A DNA stretch of 64,000 bases from Mariniflexile sp. AS56 (GCF_030552475.1 NZ_JAUPED010000006.1:224313-288312), one strand, 5' to 3'. Shown: positions 53,300-62,919, counted from the first letter of the stretch. Numbers and translations: made by a program. The notes: generated by a model not told the origin, from the letters alone.

Positions 53300-55669
53300 A
53301 TGAAAAAAAATATGTCAATTATTTTCTGCTTCTTATTAGGAAGTCTTTTATCTACAGCTTATGCCGTGGATATTTATGTAAGTACCGAGGGTTCTGATGA
53401 AAACAAAGGAACGGCAAACAAACCTTTAGCAACATTGGCTGCAGCTCAACAAAAAGCACGTACTTATGCAGGTAAAGAGTCTGTAACCATTTATTTTGCT
53501 GATGGGGTTTATTATTTATCAGAAACAATTGTTTTTTCGCCGGAAGATTCAGGATCAGAAAAATATCCGATTGTCTATCGTGCTCAAAATGAAGGCGGAG
53601 CTGTGTTAAGTGGTGGAGTAAAATTAGCACTTACATGGAAACCTTATCAAGATGAGATTTATCAAGCAAAAACACCAAAAGGAATTGTAATTGATCAAGT
53701 TTTTGTTGATGGATTGAATCAACGTATGGCTCGTTACCCTAATTATGATGCCACTAAAAAAACAGATGCTTATCAAGGATACGCAGCCGATGCTTTTTCT
53801 AAAGAACGTGCTGCTGGGTGGCAAAATCCTAAAGGAGGTTATATTCATGCCATGCATTCAAAAGAATGGGGAGGATATCATTATATCATCACAGGAAAAA
53901 AAGGGAATGGAGAGGTAACTTATGAAGGAGGTTGGCAAAACAATCGCCAATTAGGGATGCATCCAGAATATAGAATGGTTGAAAATATCTTTGAAGAATT
54001 AGATGCATCAGGAGAGTGGTTTCATAATGAAGAAACACAGACTTTATATTACAAACCAGAATCCTCTACAAATTTAGAAACAGCCAAAGTTGAGGTGGTT
54101 CAATTAAAGGAATTGATAGATTTTCAAGGTGAGATAAAACATCCTGTAAAATATATTACGTTGCAAGGGTTTGTGGTTAAACATGCAGCTAGAACATTTA
54201 TGGATACCAAAGAACCAATGGTACGTTCAGACTGGACTATTTATAGAGGAGGAGCATTTAAATTAACAGGTACAGAAGATATTCAGATTTTAGATTGTGA
54301 ATTTGATCAAGTGGGAGGAAATGCCATTTTTGTAAATAATTACAATCGACGTACTTTAATCAAAGGGAGTCACATTCATCATACAGGAGCAAGCGGAGTT
54401 TGTTTTGTGGGAGACCCAAAAGCTTTGCGTAACCCTTTGTTTGAGTATGGTGAAAAAAATGAAGTTTCAAGAATTGATAAAACCCCTGGTCCTAAAACAG
54501 AAAATTATCCTGCATTAGGTACTGTTGAAGATTGTTTGATTCATAATGTAGGAACTGTTGAACGTCAACCTGCAGGAGTACAGATTGAAATGGCTATGGA
54601 AATAACCGTTAAAGATTGTTCTATTTACGATTGTGCTCGTTCTGGAATTAATATTGGAGATGGAGCTTTTGGTGGACATATTATTGATAGGTGTGATGTT
54701 TTTAATACGGTGTTAGAAACACATGATCATGGTTCTTTTAATTCATGGGGAAGAGATCGTTATTGGAGGCTTAATAATTTTGATATCAATAAATATCCAG
54801 AATTACCATTTGCAGATGCAATAAAAACTACTACCATTAGAAATAGTCGTTGGAGATGTGATCATGGTTGGGATATTGATTTAGATGATGGTTCTACCAA
54901 CTACGATATTTATAACAATTTAATGTTGTCTGGTGGTTTAAAACTTCGAGAAGGATACAGAAGACGTGCTTGGAATAATATTACGGTAAACAATACTTTT
55001 CATCCACATGTGTGGTATGAAAATAGTGGAGATGAGGTTTTTTCTAACATTTTTATGTTTGTTTATCAAGGGGTAAAAGTACCAACGGCAAATAATACAG
55101 GAAAACGTGTTGATAGTAACCTTATATTTAATTCAGATTTAACACAAAAATTTGGATGGGATGAAAATTCAATTGTAGCAGACCCTCAATTTATAGACCC
55201 AGCAAATGGAGATTTTAGAGTAAAAGAAGGTTCACCAGCCTTTGATATTGGGTTTAAGAACTTTCCGATGGATCAATTTGGAGTTAAAAAGCCAAGTCTA
55301 AAAGCAATTGCAAGAACACCAATAATTCCTGCTTTAGGAGTGTCAGAAACACTTAAAAATAAAGGAAGAGCAAATAAGGGAAGAAAACCTACTTGGTTAG
55401 GAGCTACTGTTAGTAGTTTATCAGGAATGGAATTTTCGGCTTACGGAGTTTCTAAAGAAGATGGTGGTATTGCTTTATTAAACGTATCTAAAAAATCTAA
55501 AGCAGCCAAAGTTGGTTTGTTAGAAGGAGATTTAATTTTAGCAGCAAATGGTAGAAAATTTATGAATCTGAAACAGTTTTTTAGATTTATGAATAATATA
55601 AAAGACTCAGAAGTTACTTTAAAAGTTGTAAGAGAACAAAAAGAGATAGAAATTAAAACGGCTTTATAA
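53300..55669 (+). CDS. Right-handed beta-helix protein with C-terminal PDZ domain
   Basis: A 789-residue exported protein (signal peptide ending AYA). The start IYVSTEGSDENKGTANKPLATL is shared with the GH141-type proteins at 58188 and 60395. A long parallel beta-helix follows, with short strand repeats such as ILDCEFDQVGGNAIFVNN, TVKDCSIYDCARSGINIGDG and VNNTFHPHVWYENSGDEVF. Residues from about 697 form a PDZ-like domain (GGIALLNVSKKSKAAKVGLLEGDLILAANGRKF). It is probably a polysaccharide lyase or glycosidase of the beta-helix class. PDZ domains bind peptide C-termini, so a carbohydrate enzyme carrying one is unusual and may dock to another periplasmic protein. Confidence 0.82.
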   Translation: MKKNMSIIFCFLLGSLLSTAYAVDIYVSTEGSDENKGTANKPLATLAAAQQKARTYAGKESVTIYFADGVYYLSETIVFSPEDSGSEKYPIVYRAQNEGGAVLSGGVKLALTWKPYQDEIYQAKTPKGIVIDQVFVDGLNQRMARYPNYDATKKTDAYQGYAADAFSKERAAGWQNPKGGYIHAMHSKEWGGYHYIITGKKGNGEVTYEGGWQNNRQLGMHPEYRMVENIFEELDASGEWFHNEETQTLYYKPESSTNLETAKVEVVQLKELIDFQGEIKHPVKYITLQGFVVKHAARTFMDTKEPMVRSDWTIYRGGAFKLTGTEDIQILDCEFDQVGGNAIFVNNYNRRTLIKGSHIHHTGASGVCFVGDPKALRNPLFEYGEKNEVSRIDKTPGPKTENYPALGTVEDCLIHNVGTVERQPAGVQIEMAMEITVKDCSIYDCARSGINIGDGAFGGHIIDRCDVFNTVLETHDHGSFNSWGRDRYWRLNNFDINKYPELPFADAIKTTTIRNSRWRCDHGWDIDLDDGSTNYDIYNNLMLSGGLKLREGYRRRAWNNITVNNTFHPHVWYENSGDEVFSNIFMFVYQGVKVPTANNTGKRVDSNLIFNSDLTQKFGWDENSIVADPQFIDPANGDFRVKEGSPAFDIGFKNFPMDQFGVKKPSLKAIARTPIIPALGVSETLKNKGRANKGRKPTWLGATVSSLSGMEFSAYGVSKEDGGIALLNVSKKSKAAKVGLLEGDLILAANGRKFMNLKQFFRFMNNIKDSEVTLKVVREQKEIEIKTAL

Positions 55670-55697
55670 TTTTAAACTTAACAGCAGAACTATAATT

Positions 55698-56549
55698 ATG
55701 AGGTTAAAACTTTTTATATGCTCAATTCTTTGTTTGTTACTAAACCTTTCTGAGGTTTCGTCTCAAACGTTTCAAAAGAATAAAGATTTGTTACTAGCAA
55801 ATTTCGATTTAAAACCTGATGAAGATGATATTATGGCTGCTGCTGCTTTGGCTTGTATGCTAAAACATGCAGGTTTTGAAGGTGTAAATTACTATGCTGT
55901 AGCTGGCGCTTATGGAGATCAAAATCATATATTCATTACAAAGGGTGTGCCTGATTATTATAATAAGTTGTTTGGTCCGGAGAATTTAAATTGGACCAAC
56001 GCACATAATTATTGGAACGAATCTGTTGCTAGGGTAAAAAATAAAGTTGTTACTGTTTTAAATTCTGGTGGTAAGATTTTTGTTCAAGAAGCAGGACAAT
56101 CAAACTTTACGTATGATGTATTGCAGGCTGTAATTGCTGAAGGAATTGCGATAGCTGGTATTAAAAAAAATGTAATTATTGTACAACATAGTAATTACAA
56201 TGAAAAAAACACAACGCCTTCAAAATTACTGTGGTTAAAGGAACATACAATTTATAAAAAAATTGATGATGGAAACACTAGTGATAATGAAACTCCAGGG
56301 TATCGCTCTAAAGATACGAAATGGTTAGCGCTTGCAAAATCGACTGAAAACCCAAATAAAGTTGCTAGAAATATTTGGATGTTGGCGGATGAAGTTTGTG
56401 ATTCATGGGAATCTACTTGGACAAATAAATGGATTGCTGCAGGAGGTGTAGATTTTTCTGACTGTGTCGAAAATTGGAACATATTCAATCTTGGTAAAGA
56501 GAGTAATGATATTGCTTCTTTCTGGAATACATATGTCACAAATAAATAA
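55698..56549 (+). CDS. Exported nucleoside-hydrolase-like protein
   Basis: A 283-residue protein with a signal peptide (SILCLLLNLSEVSSQ). The first mature segment LLLANFDLKPDEDDIMAAAALACML resembles (shown in part: DLKPDEDDIMAAAAL) the Asp-cluster calcium site of nucleoside hydrolases. GGKIFVQEAGQSNFTYDVLQ and VIIVQHSNYNE also follow that fold's pattern. The family cleaves N- or O-ribosides; here the target may be a ribose-like or furanosidic sugar in the glycan, but this is speculative. It lies between the PDZ protein and GH43, 28 nt and 11 nt from them. Confidence 0.6.
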   Translation: MRLKLFICSILCLLLNLSEVSSQTFQKNKDLLLANFDLKPDEDDIMAAAALACMLKHAGFEGVNYYAVAGAYGDQNHIFITKGVPDYYNKLFGPENLNWTNAHNYWNESVARVKNKVVTVLNSGGKIFVQEAGQSNFTYDVLQAVIAEGIAIAGIKKNVIIVQHSNYNEKNTTPSKLLWLKEHTIYKKIDDGNTSDNETPGYRSKDTKWLALAKSTENPNKVARNIWMLADEVCDSWESTWTNKWIAAGGVDFSDCVENWNIFNLGKESNDIASFWNTYVTNK

Positions 56550-56560
56550 AATGAGAAATA

Positions 56561-58261
56561 ATGAGAGTAAAAATATTCTTTACAGTTTTAATTTTGGCAT
56601 TGCAACTGACTGCTCAAAACCGGCGGTCAAATCCATTTGTAAGCCACATGTTTACTGCAGATCCTTCAGCACATGTTTGGGATGATGGACGGTTATATGT
56701 GTATCCATCAACAGATAATGCACCACCCAAAGGTTATAAAACTATGGATGGCTATCATGTGTTCTCAACTGATGATATGATTAAATGGAAAGATCATGGC
56801 GAAATTTTACATTCAAGGCAGGTTGATTGGGGACGAGAAGAAGGTGGCTTTATGTGGGCACCAGATTGCGCATATAAAGATGGTGTATATTACTATTATT
56901 TTCCGCACCCAACTGGAGCAGATTTTAGAAAAACTTGGAAGATTGGTGTAGCGACAAGTTCCAAACCAACAACAGATTTTAAAGTACAAGGCTATATTGA
57001 AGGACTAGAAGCATACATTGACCCTTGTGTATTCATTGATGATGATGGTCAGGCTTATTTATATATAGCAGGGCATAACCAGTGTTACGGTGTTAAGCTC
57101 AAAGAAAACATGACTGAAATTGATGGAGAACTCATCAAACAAACAGGGCTTGATGGTTTGCGTGAAGGTCCTTTTGTATTTAAACGGAATAACATGTATT
57201 ACATGATTTACCCAGATGATTTCCCGAAATTCAATAAAATGCGCTATGCCATGAGCAAAAGTCCGTTAGGCCCTTGGGAAAACAACGAAGTCTTTTTAGG
57301 TAGCACAGATGTGATTACTACGCATGGCTCGGTTGTAGAATACAAAGGTCAGTGGTATTTATTTTATCACAACGGCAATCTATCTGGTGGTATAGGCCCA
57401 AATCGTTCTATTTGTTTTGATCCTATTTTTTTTAATGAAGATGGTACGATTAACATGGTAGAGCAAACATTAGGTGTTCAATTACCAACTTTTCATAAGG
57501 AAATTAATTTTAATGGTATGATGGGTGCCTTATCTGAAGGCGATTATAATCAAGCAGAATTGCAAAAACAAGGTATTCAACCAAAGAATATTTCTTCTAT
57601 TGAAATTCCAAAAGGATATAAAATTGAAGGCTTTGAAGAAGATAATTTCACAGGGAAATCTTGGGTTTTCGTTGAAAATAGAATTAATTTGAATGCTATA
57701 GGTTGCAAAGCTGTTATTAAATCACTTAAAATTTCAAAGTTTAAAGATGAAAACCTCGTTAAAAACGCGTCTTTTGAACTTGCCACAGAAGAGCATATTA
57801 AAAATTGGATAAGTCGTTCTGCTAAATTTTATAACAGATTCTTGGATAATTCAGCAAAAGGATATTATGCGATGCAATATAAAGGTAAAGGGAATGCAAA
57901 GGCAAATACTCAAAATATAGAACTGACTCCAAACACCAATTATCAACTTAGTGTAAAACTAAAAGTAGATTCTGGAACAAATGGAAAAGTAATTTTTGAT
58001 ACCAACGGAAGCTTTGATGAATCTTGTAAATTTGAGTTGGATTCGAATACCAAAGCTGATAAATGGGTAGAATTCAAAGGTGTATTTAATAGTGGAAATT
58101 TGTCAAAAATAGAGTTACGTTGTTTAATGTCTGATGATTTTAATGGCGTTTGTTATTGGGATGAAGTAATATTAAAAGCGAAATTGAATGAAACTACAAT
58201 GGATTATAATATTGATGCTATTTTTTGGATGTCAGTCTATTACACCTCAATCAACAACTAA
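56561..58261 (+). CDS. GH43-type glycosidase with C-terminal carbohydrate-binding domain
   Basis: A 566-residue exported enzyme (signal peptide LALQLTAQ). Five-bladed propeller with the expected acidic triad: Asp 34 (TADPSAHVW), Asp 154 (YIDPCVF) and Glu 202 (REGPFVF). A CBM-like beta-sandwich follows (about 395-545: NLVKNASFELATEEH, NTNYQLSVKLKV, CYWDEVILKA). GH43 enzymes release arabinose, xylose or galactose units, so it probably trims a side chain. Its last 25 codons overlap the start of the next gene by 74 nt in another frame, which gives an odd tail (MDYNIDAIFWMSVYYTSINN) after the natural domain end. Confidence 0.87.
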   Translation: MRVKIFFTVLILALQLTAQNRRSNPFVSHMFTADPSAHVWDDGRLYVYPSTDNAPPKGYKTMDGYHVFSTDDMIKWKDHGEILHSRQVDWGREEGGFMWAPDCAYKDGVYYYYFPHPTGADFRKTWKIGVATSSKPTTDFKVQGYIEGLEAYIDPCVFIDDDGQAYLYIAGHNQCYGVKLKENMTEIDGELIKQTGLDGLREGPFVFKRNNMYYMIYPDDFPKFNKMRYAMSKSPLGPWENNEVFLGSTDVITTHGSVVEYKGQWYLFYHNGNLSGGIGPNRSICFDPIFFNEDGTINMVEQTLGVQLPTFHKEINFNGMMGALSEGDYNQAELQKQGIQPKNISSIEIPKGYKIEGFEEDNFTGKSWVFVENRINLNAIGCKAVIKSLKISKFKDENLVKNASFELATEEHIKNWISRSAKFYNRFLDNSAKGYYAMQYKGKGNAKANTQNIELTPNTNYQLSVKLKVDSGTNGKVIFDTNGSFDESCKFELDSNTKADKWVEFKGVFNSGNLSKIELRCLMSDDFNGVCYWDEVILKAKLNETTMDYNIDAIFWMSVYYTSINN

Positions 58262-60353
58262 CTTAAAGGCGGATTTCTACGTGTCGACCAAAGGCTCTGA
58301 TAATTGGTCTGGAACATTAGATAATCCGAATGCAGAAGGTACCGATGGGCCTTTTGCAACTTTGGAGCGTGCAAGAGATGCTGTTAGAAAGTTAAAAAAA
58401 GGCAAATTAAAAAACATCGTTGTTCTTATTCGAGAAGGCGTGTACCAACTTAAAAAAACGGTTGTATTCGGTCTGGAGGATTCCGGAGAAGGTGATTCAA
58501 CCATTACTTATTCGGCATATCCTAGAGAGAATCCCGTGTTCAGTTCTGGGCAGGAAATAAACGGTTGGAAAAAAGAGACTTCAGAGCTTACTGGATTACC
58601 AGACGAAGCAAAAGGAAAGATTCTAGTAGCAGATGTTTCTCATAAGTTTTTAACACTTTATGATGAAGAAGGTATGCTGCCACGAGCTCGATCTGATAAA
58701 TACAATGCTTTAAAGGGAACTAATTCTAATGAGCTCTATTTTTCTAAAGGGGAGTTAAAAAACTGGACAAACATTAAAGATGTAGAAATTTTTGTGCGTC
58801 CAACCCGAGATTGGATTGTAAATATGCTGCCATTGATTTCAGTTGATCAAGAAAAAGGCGTTGCTCGTACAGGAGTTCCTGCCACCTATGCCATGCAAAA
58901 GAAAGGGTATTGGGTAGAAAATGTGTTGGAGGTATTGGACAAACCAGGAGAATGGGTATTGAACACAAAAGAAGGGAAAGTTTATCTATGGCCACGAAAC
59001 GATTCATCTGTGTTTGCACCAAGACTATTAGAACTGATTCGTGTTGAAGGCAAAATTGATTTTGAAGGTCCAACAGATATTCCTGTTCGAAACCTTCATT
59101 TTAGTGGTCTTACTTTTAAACATGCCGAACGTTATACCTTAACCAAAGATGATGCAGGTTTACAACACGATTGGGACATGCTCGACAAGAATAACGCTAT
59201 GGTGCGTTTACGAGGTGCCGAAAATTGTGTGATTGAAAATTGCCATTTTTTACATGGAGGAAGTGGTGCCATTCGAGTAGATTTATATGGAATTAATAAC
59301 AATATATCAAGTAACCATATTGAGTATATGGGAGGTGGAGGTATTCTGCTTTGCGGTTATGGACCAGGAACAAAAGATGTAAATAAAAAGAACACTGTAT
59401 ATAACAATAATGTGCACCACGTTGGTGAAATATATTGGCAATCGCCAGGGATATTTCTTTGGAATAGTGGTGAAAATCGAGTGGCCAACAATTTAATTCA
59501 TGATACGAATTATTGTGGCTTAATTGTTTCGGGATGTGTTATCCGATTTTTTGCACACAATAAAAAACGCGAGCAATTTCGAGCCATTAGGTGGCATGAA
59601 ATAGGTGAATTGCCCAAAGAACTAACAGCAGATGCAGTACGACCATATTGGCACAGTAGAAACAATATTATTGAATACAACGAAATTCATAATGTGATGA
59701 AAAAGTTGGGTGATGGTAACGGTATTTACATTCGTGCTGCTGGACCCGGTAACATAATCAGACGTAATTTTGTACATCATCTCGTTGCCGAAACAGGAAA
59801 ACAAAGTGGTATTAGAACTGATGGCGGACAAATGGATGCACTCATTGCCGAAAACATTATCTATAAATGTACTTCACAAGGGATGACCTTAAAATTGAAC
59901 AACCGTTTTGAAAATAATATTATTGCAGAGGTTATTGCGCCACCACGAGGCGTCTATTTAAAAATTGTTGAAGGTCCAATGCATGGTGCAAGTAATAAAA
60001 AAAATATTTATTATTCAACTATAGATAATATCACCTTCATTTCTCAACCTTCACCAGGCAAAGGATTAGTAGGTGAAGATAGCCGTGGCAGAGTACCCGC
60101 TACAATGAAAGATGTGGATTCTGATTTCAATATTTATTACTGTAAGGCAAATAATAGTTTGGCTGAAAAAACGTTGAAAAGTCTTCAGGAAAAAGATAAC
60201 TCAGACATTAATAGTATTGCTTTAGATCCATTATTTGTAGACCCAGAAAATGGTGACTTTAGATTTAAACCAGATTCACCTGCAATAAAAATGGGGATAA
60301 AACAAATAGACATTTCCGAAATTGGATTACGTACCGAAGTTCAAAAAGAATAA
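58188..60353 (+). CDS. GH141-type beta-helix protein, lipoprotein (first tandem copy)
   Basis: A 721-residue lipoprotein: MKLQWIIILMLFFGCQS gives lipid Cys 15. ADFYVSTKGSDNWSGTL and DGPFATLERARDAVRKL begin a right-handed parallel beta-helix typical of GH141, which includes an alpha-L-fucosidase acting on pectin and a xylanase. Other blocks: RDNPV-type catalytic-face strands NCVIENCHFLHGGSGAIRVD, NHIEYMGGGGILLCGYGPG and IRTDGGQMDALIAENIIYK. Its signal-peptide codons overlap the preceding GH43 gene by 74 nt. A tandem paralogue follows after 41 nt. Fucosidase activity is likely but not proven. Confidence 0.85.
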   Translation: MKLQWIIILMLFFGCQSITPQSTTNLKADFYVSTKGSDNWSGTLDNPNAEGTDGPFATLERARDAVRKLKKGKLKNIVVLIREGVYQLKKTVVFGLEDSGEGDSTITYSAYPRENPVFSSGQEINGWKKETSELTGLPDEAKGKILVADVSHKFLTLYDEEGMLPRARSDKYNALKGTNSNELYFSKGELKNWTNIKDVEIFVRPTRDWIVNMLPLISVDQEKGVARTGVPATYAMQKKGYWVENVLEVLDKPGEWVLNTKEGKVYLWPRNDSSVFAPRLLELIRVEGKIDFEGPTDIPVRNLHFSGLTFKHAERYTLTKDDAGLQHDWDMLDKNNAMVRLRGAENCVIENCHFLHGGSGAIRVDLYGINNNISSNHIEYMGGGGILLCGYGPGTKDVNKKNTVYNNNVHHVGEIYWQSPGIFLWNSGENRVANNLIHDTNYCGLIVSGCVIRFFAHNKKREQFRAIRWHEIGELPKELTADAVRPYWHSRNNIIEYNEIHNVMKKLGDGNGIYIRAAGPGNIIRRNFVHHLVAETGKQSGIRTDGGQMDALIAENIIYKCTSQGMTLKLNNRFENNIIAEVIAPPRGVYLKIVEGPMHGASNKKNIYYSTIDNITFISQPSPGKGLVGEDSRGRVPATMKDVDSDFNIYYCKANNSLAEKTLKSLQEKDNSDINSIALDPLFVDPENGDFRFKPDSPAIKMGIKQIDISEIGLRTEVQKE

Positions 60354-60394
60354 AATTATTGAAAACTAAATATTTAACTAATAAAACAAACACC

Positions 60395-62578
60395 ATGAAA
60401 AGACAATTTATTATAATACTAATGCTGATAGTTGGGTTCGCATGTAGCAGCTCGAAAATAGTATCAGAAAATAAAGCTGATTTTTATGTATCCACTCAGG
60501 GGTCAGACCAATGGTCTGGTACATTGGCTAGTCCAAACGCAGAAGGCACAGATGGTCCTTTTGCAACATTAGAACGTGCTAAAGATGCTGTACAGGATTT
60601 GAAAAAAAACAAATCAAAAGATATTGTAGTACACATTCGAGGCGGAGTATATAAATTAGATAAAACGGTAGTATTTGGTCTGAAGGATTCTGGAGACGGA
60701 ACAGCAACAATAACCTATGAAGCTTATCCCAATGAAACACCAGTTCTTAGTTCAGGACAGGAAATCAAAGGTTGGAAAAAAGTAACTACCGAAATTAAAG
60801 GATTACCAGAATCAGCAAAAGGAAATATTTATGTAGTAAATGTTTCTGATACCTTTTTAACACTCTATGATGATGAAGGGATGCTTCCAAGAGCGCAATC
60901 CAATGGTTTTATTGCTGAAGATAAAACTAATGGTAGAAATAGAATCCATTTTCCTGACAATGCATTCAAGAATTGGACTAATATGGATGATGCTGAAATA
61001 AAAGTAAGACCGCATCATGCTTGGATAACAAATATGCTTCCTGTAGAATCTTTCAATGAAAAGAAACAAATTGCTAATACTTCAATTGATGCAACGTATG
61101 CCATGAATGTGTTGCACTTTCTTAAAGACACTGAAAATATTTGGGTAGAAAATGTTATTGAAGAACTAGACGAACCAGGTGAATGGGTAATAAATACTAA
61201 AGAAGGCAAAGTATATCTTTGGAAACGTAATGAGTCTCCAGTGTTTGCACCTACATTAAATGAGTTAATCCGTGTTGAGGGAAAAATTGATTTTGATGGG
61301 CCTAGAGATATTCCTGTTCGAAATCTAGTTTTTAGAGATTTAACATTCAAGCATGCTAAACGCTATGTGTTAACCAAAGATGATAAAGGGTTACAACACG
61401 ATTGGGATATGTTGGACAAGGATAATGCCGCTTTAAGATTTCGTGGAACAGAAAATTGTGTGATAGATCAATGTCATTTTCTTCATAGTGGAAGTGGTGC
61501 CATCCGTGTAGATTTATATGGTATTGGGAATACGATTTCAAATAATCACATAGAGCATATGGGCGGTGGTGGAATTCTTTTGGCAGGATATGGTCCTGGT
61601 ACTAAGGATGTCAATAAAAAGAATACGGTTTATAATAATCATATCCATCATGTAGGAGAGGTGTATTGGCATTCTCCTGGTATTTTTCTTTGGCAAAGTG
61701 GCGAGAATCGAGTAGCTAATAATCTCATACATCATACGGATTATACGCCGCTAATTCTATCTGGCTGTATGACAGATTTCTTTGCGAAGAAAGGAAATGG
61801 ACGTGAACTCGTTCGTACCCTACGTAGAGATGAAATGCCAGAATTTGAAGAGGGGTTAAGTCTTGAAGATGTATTACCTTATTTGCATACACACGATAAT
61901 ATTATTGAAAACAATGAAATTCATCATGGGATGCAGAGACTTGGAGATGGCAATGCTATTTATATTCGTGGAGCTGGTAAGAATAATATCATTCGTCGTA
62001 ACTACATCCATGATATGGTTGCGGATATGATTATGCAAGCGGCTATTCGTACAGACGGTGGGCAAACGGGTACTTTGATTACTGAAAATCTTATTTATAA
62101 CGCCACTTCACAAGGTATTCTTACGAAGCTAGATAATAAAGTGGAAAATAATATTGTTGTCAATATTATTGCACCACCGCGTGGTTACTATTTATCAGTA
62201 CGGGAAGGTCCTTTGACTGGTGCGTCAATTAAGCGTAATATTTTTTATGCGATATCTAAGGAAGCAAGTTTTATTGATGAATTACCTGCAAAAAGAGACG
62301 GAGGGTCTGAAGACAGAAGAGGGCGTTCATTGGCTCGGGTAATGGATGCGGACACCGATTACAATATTTATTTCAATACAGTTGATTTAGAGATGGGTAA
62401 GGCTTTAATTGAGAAAAATCAAAAGAATGGTGTGGATTTAAATAGTCAAGCGGTAGATCCTCTATTTGTTGATCCTGAAAATGGCGACTTTAGGTTTAAA
62501 CCAGATTCGCCGGCATTAAAAATGGGTATAGTTCCAATTGATTTATCCAAAGTTGGATTGAGAAAGGAGCTAGAATAA
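60395..62578 (+). CDS. GH141-type beta-helix protein, lipoprotein (second tandem copy)
   Basis: A 727-residue lipoprotein; the start at 60395 gives a clean signal (MKRQFIIILMLIVGFACSSS, lipid Cys 17), whereas a TTG at 60359 would add 12 polar residues. It is highly similar throughout to the gene before it (ADFYVSTQGSDQWSGTL, DGPFATLERAKDAVQDL, NHIEHMGGGGILLAGYGPG, RGYYLSVREGPLTGAS), which indicates a recent tandem duplication. It is the last intact gene of the locus; a hairpin follows 27 nt later and the next gene is broken. Confidence 0.85.
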   Translation: MKRQFIIILMLIVGFACSSSKIVSENKADFYVSTQGSDQWSGTLASPNAEGTDGPFATLERAKDAVQDLKKNKSKDIVVHIRGGVYKLDKTVVFGLKDSGDGTATITYEAYPNETPVLSSGQEIKGWKKVTTEIKGLPESAKGNIYVVNVSDTFLTLYDDEGMLPRAQSNGFIAEDKTNGRNRIHFPDNAFKNWTNMDDAEIKVRPHHAWITNMLPVESFNEKKQIANTSIDATYAMNVLHFLKDTENIWVENVIEELDEPGEWVINTKEGKVYLWKRNESPVFAPTLNELIRVEGKIDFDGPRDIPVRNLVFRDLTFKHAKRYVLTKDDKGLQHDWDMLDKDNAALRFRGTENCVIDQCHFLHSGSGAIRVDLYGIGNTISNNHIEHMGGGGILLAGYGPGTKDVNKKNTVYNNHIHHVGEVYWHSPGIFLWQSGENRVANNLIHHTDYTPLILSGCMTDFFAKKGNGRELVRTLRRDEMPEFEEGLSLEDVLPYLHTHDNIIENNEIHHGMQRLGDGNAIYIRGAGKNNIIRRNYIHDMVADMIMQAAIRTDGGQTGTLITENLIYNATSQGILTKLDNKVENNIVVNIIAPPRGYYLSVREGPLTGASIKRNIFYAISKEASFIDELPAKRDGGSEDRRGRSLARVMDADTDYNIYFNTVDLEMGKALIEKNQKNGVDLNSQAVDPLFVDPENGDFRFKPDSPALKMGIVPIDLSKVGLRKELE

Positions 62579-62604
62579 GTTTAGGCGTATAGCAATTTAA
62601 TTAT

Positions 62605-62635
62605 TTGGTGTATTTAAACTTAATAAATACACCAA
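62605..62635 (+). terminator. Perfect 12-bp hairpin after the last intact PUL gene
   Basis: TTGGTGTATTTA (62605-62616) and TAAATACACCAA (62624-62635) enclose a 7-nt loop. No T-tract follows on the plus strand, so it may act as an mRNA 3'-end stabiliser or a weak terminator rather than a classical one. It is followed by the broken start of another gene. Confidence 0.6.
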
Positions 62636-62650
62636 GCTAAAAATATATAA

Positions 62651-62708
62651 ATGAAAACACTATTAAATATATACTTATTTGTTTCGCTATATTTTCATAT
62701 TCTACCTC
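62651..62708 (+). pseudogene. Signal-peptide start of a gene cut by an IS end
   Basis: ATG 62651 begins MKTLLNIYLFVSLYFHIL, a normal signal peptide of this genome, spaced like the other PUL genes. At 62709 the sequence changes to an IS6-family terminal repeat and the frame ends shortly after. One more exported PUL protein therefore once followed the GH141 pair and was cut off. Confidence 0.6.
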
Positions 62709-62919
62709 GGTTCTGTCGCATTAATTAGGAATCGCCGTTTTTTTTTAAGAGAATCTGATTTAAAGAAGCTAGAGCACAGAAAGTTTTAAATATTGAAGAT
62801 TTAGGTTTCAAGATTTGATCCTTTCTAATCATATTTATTACTTCTATCGTTCTTTGTGCTGACTCAAATTCTTTAAACCCTGTTGAAATTGGACTTGCAA
62901 TAAAAAGGAGGCGGAACAA
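62709..62919 (-). mobile_element. Remnant of an IS6-family insertion sequence (right end plus transposase C-terminus)
   Basis: GGTTCTGTCGCA at 62709-62720 matches the IS6-family terminal repeat as I remember it (GGTTCTGTTGCA). Just inside it, on the minus strand, 62725-62919 encodes the last part of an IS6-type transposase (TGFKEFESAQRTIEVINMIRK, shown here in 21 residues as the key run GFKEFESAQRTIEVINMIRK). The 5' part of the transposase gene and the other end of the element are not found, so it is a non-autonomous fragment. It interrupts the gene starting at 62651. Confidence 0.75.

Noticed and set aside
1953..62578. A defence system, secretion system or biosynthetic cluster hidden in the window
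   Set aside because: Every intact gene between these points has a reasonable place in glycan sensing, uptake or degradation or is a small unknown; no nuclease, toxin, NRPS/PKS or phage gene is recognised.
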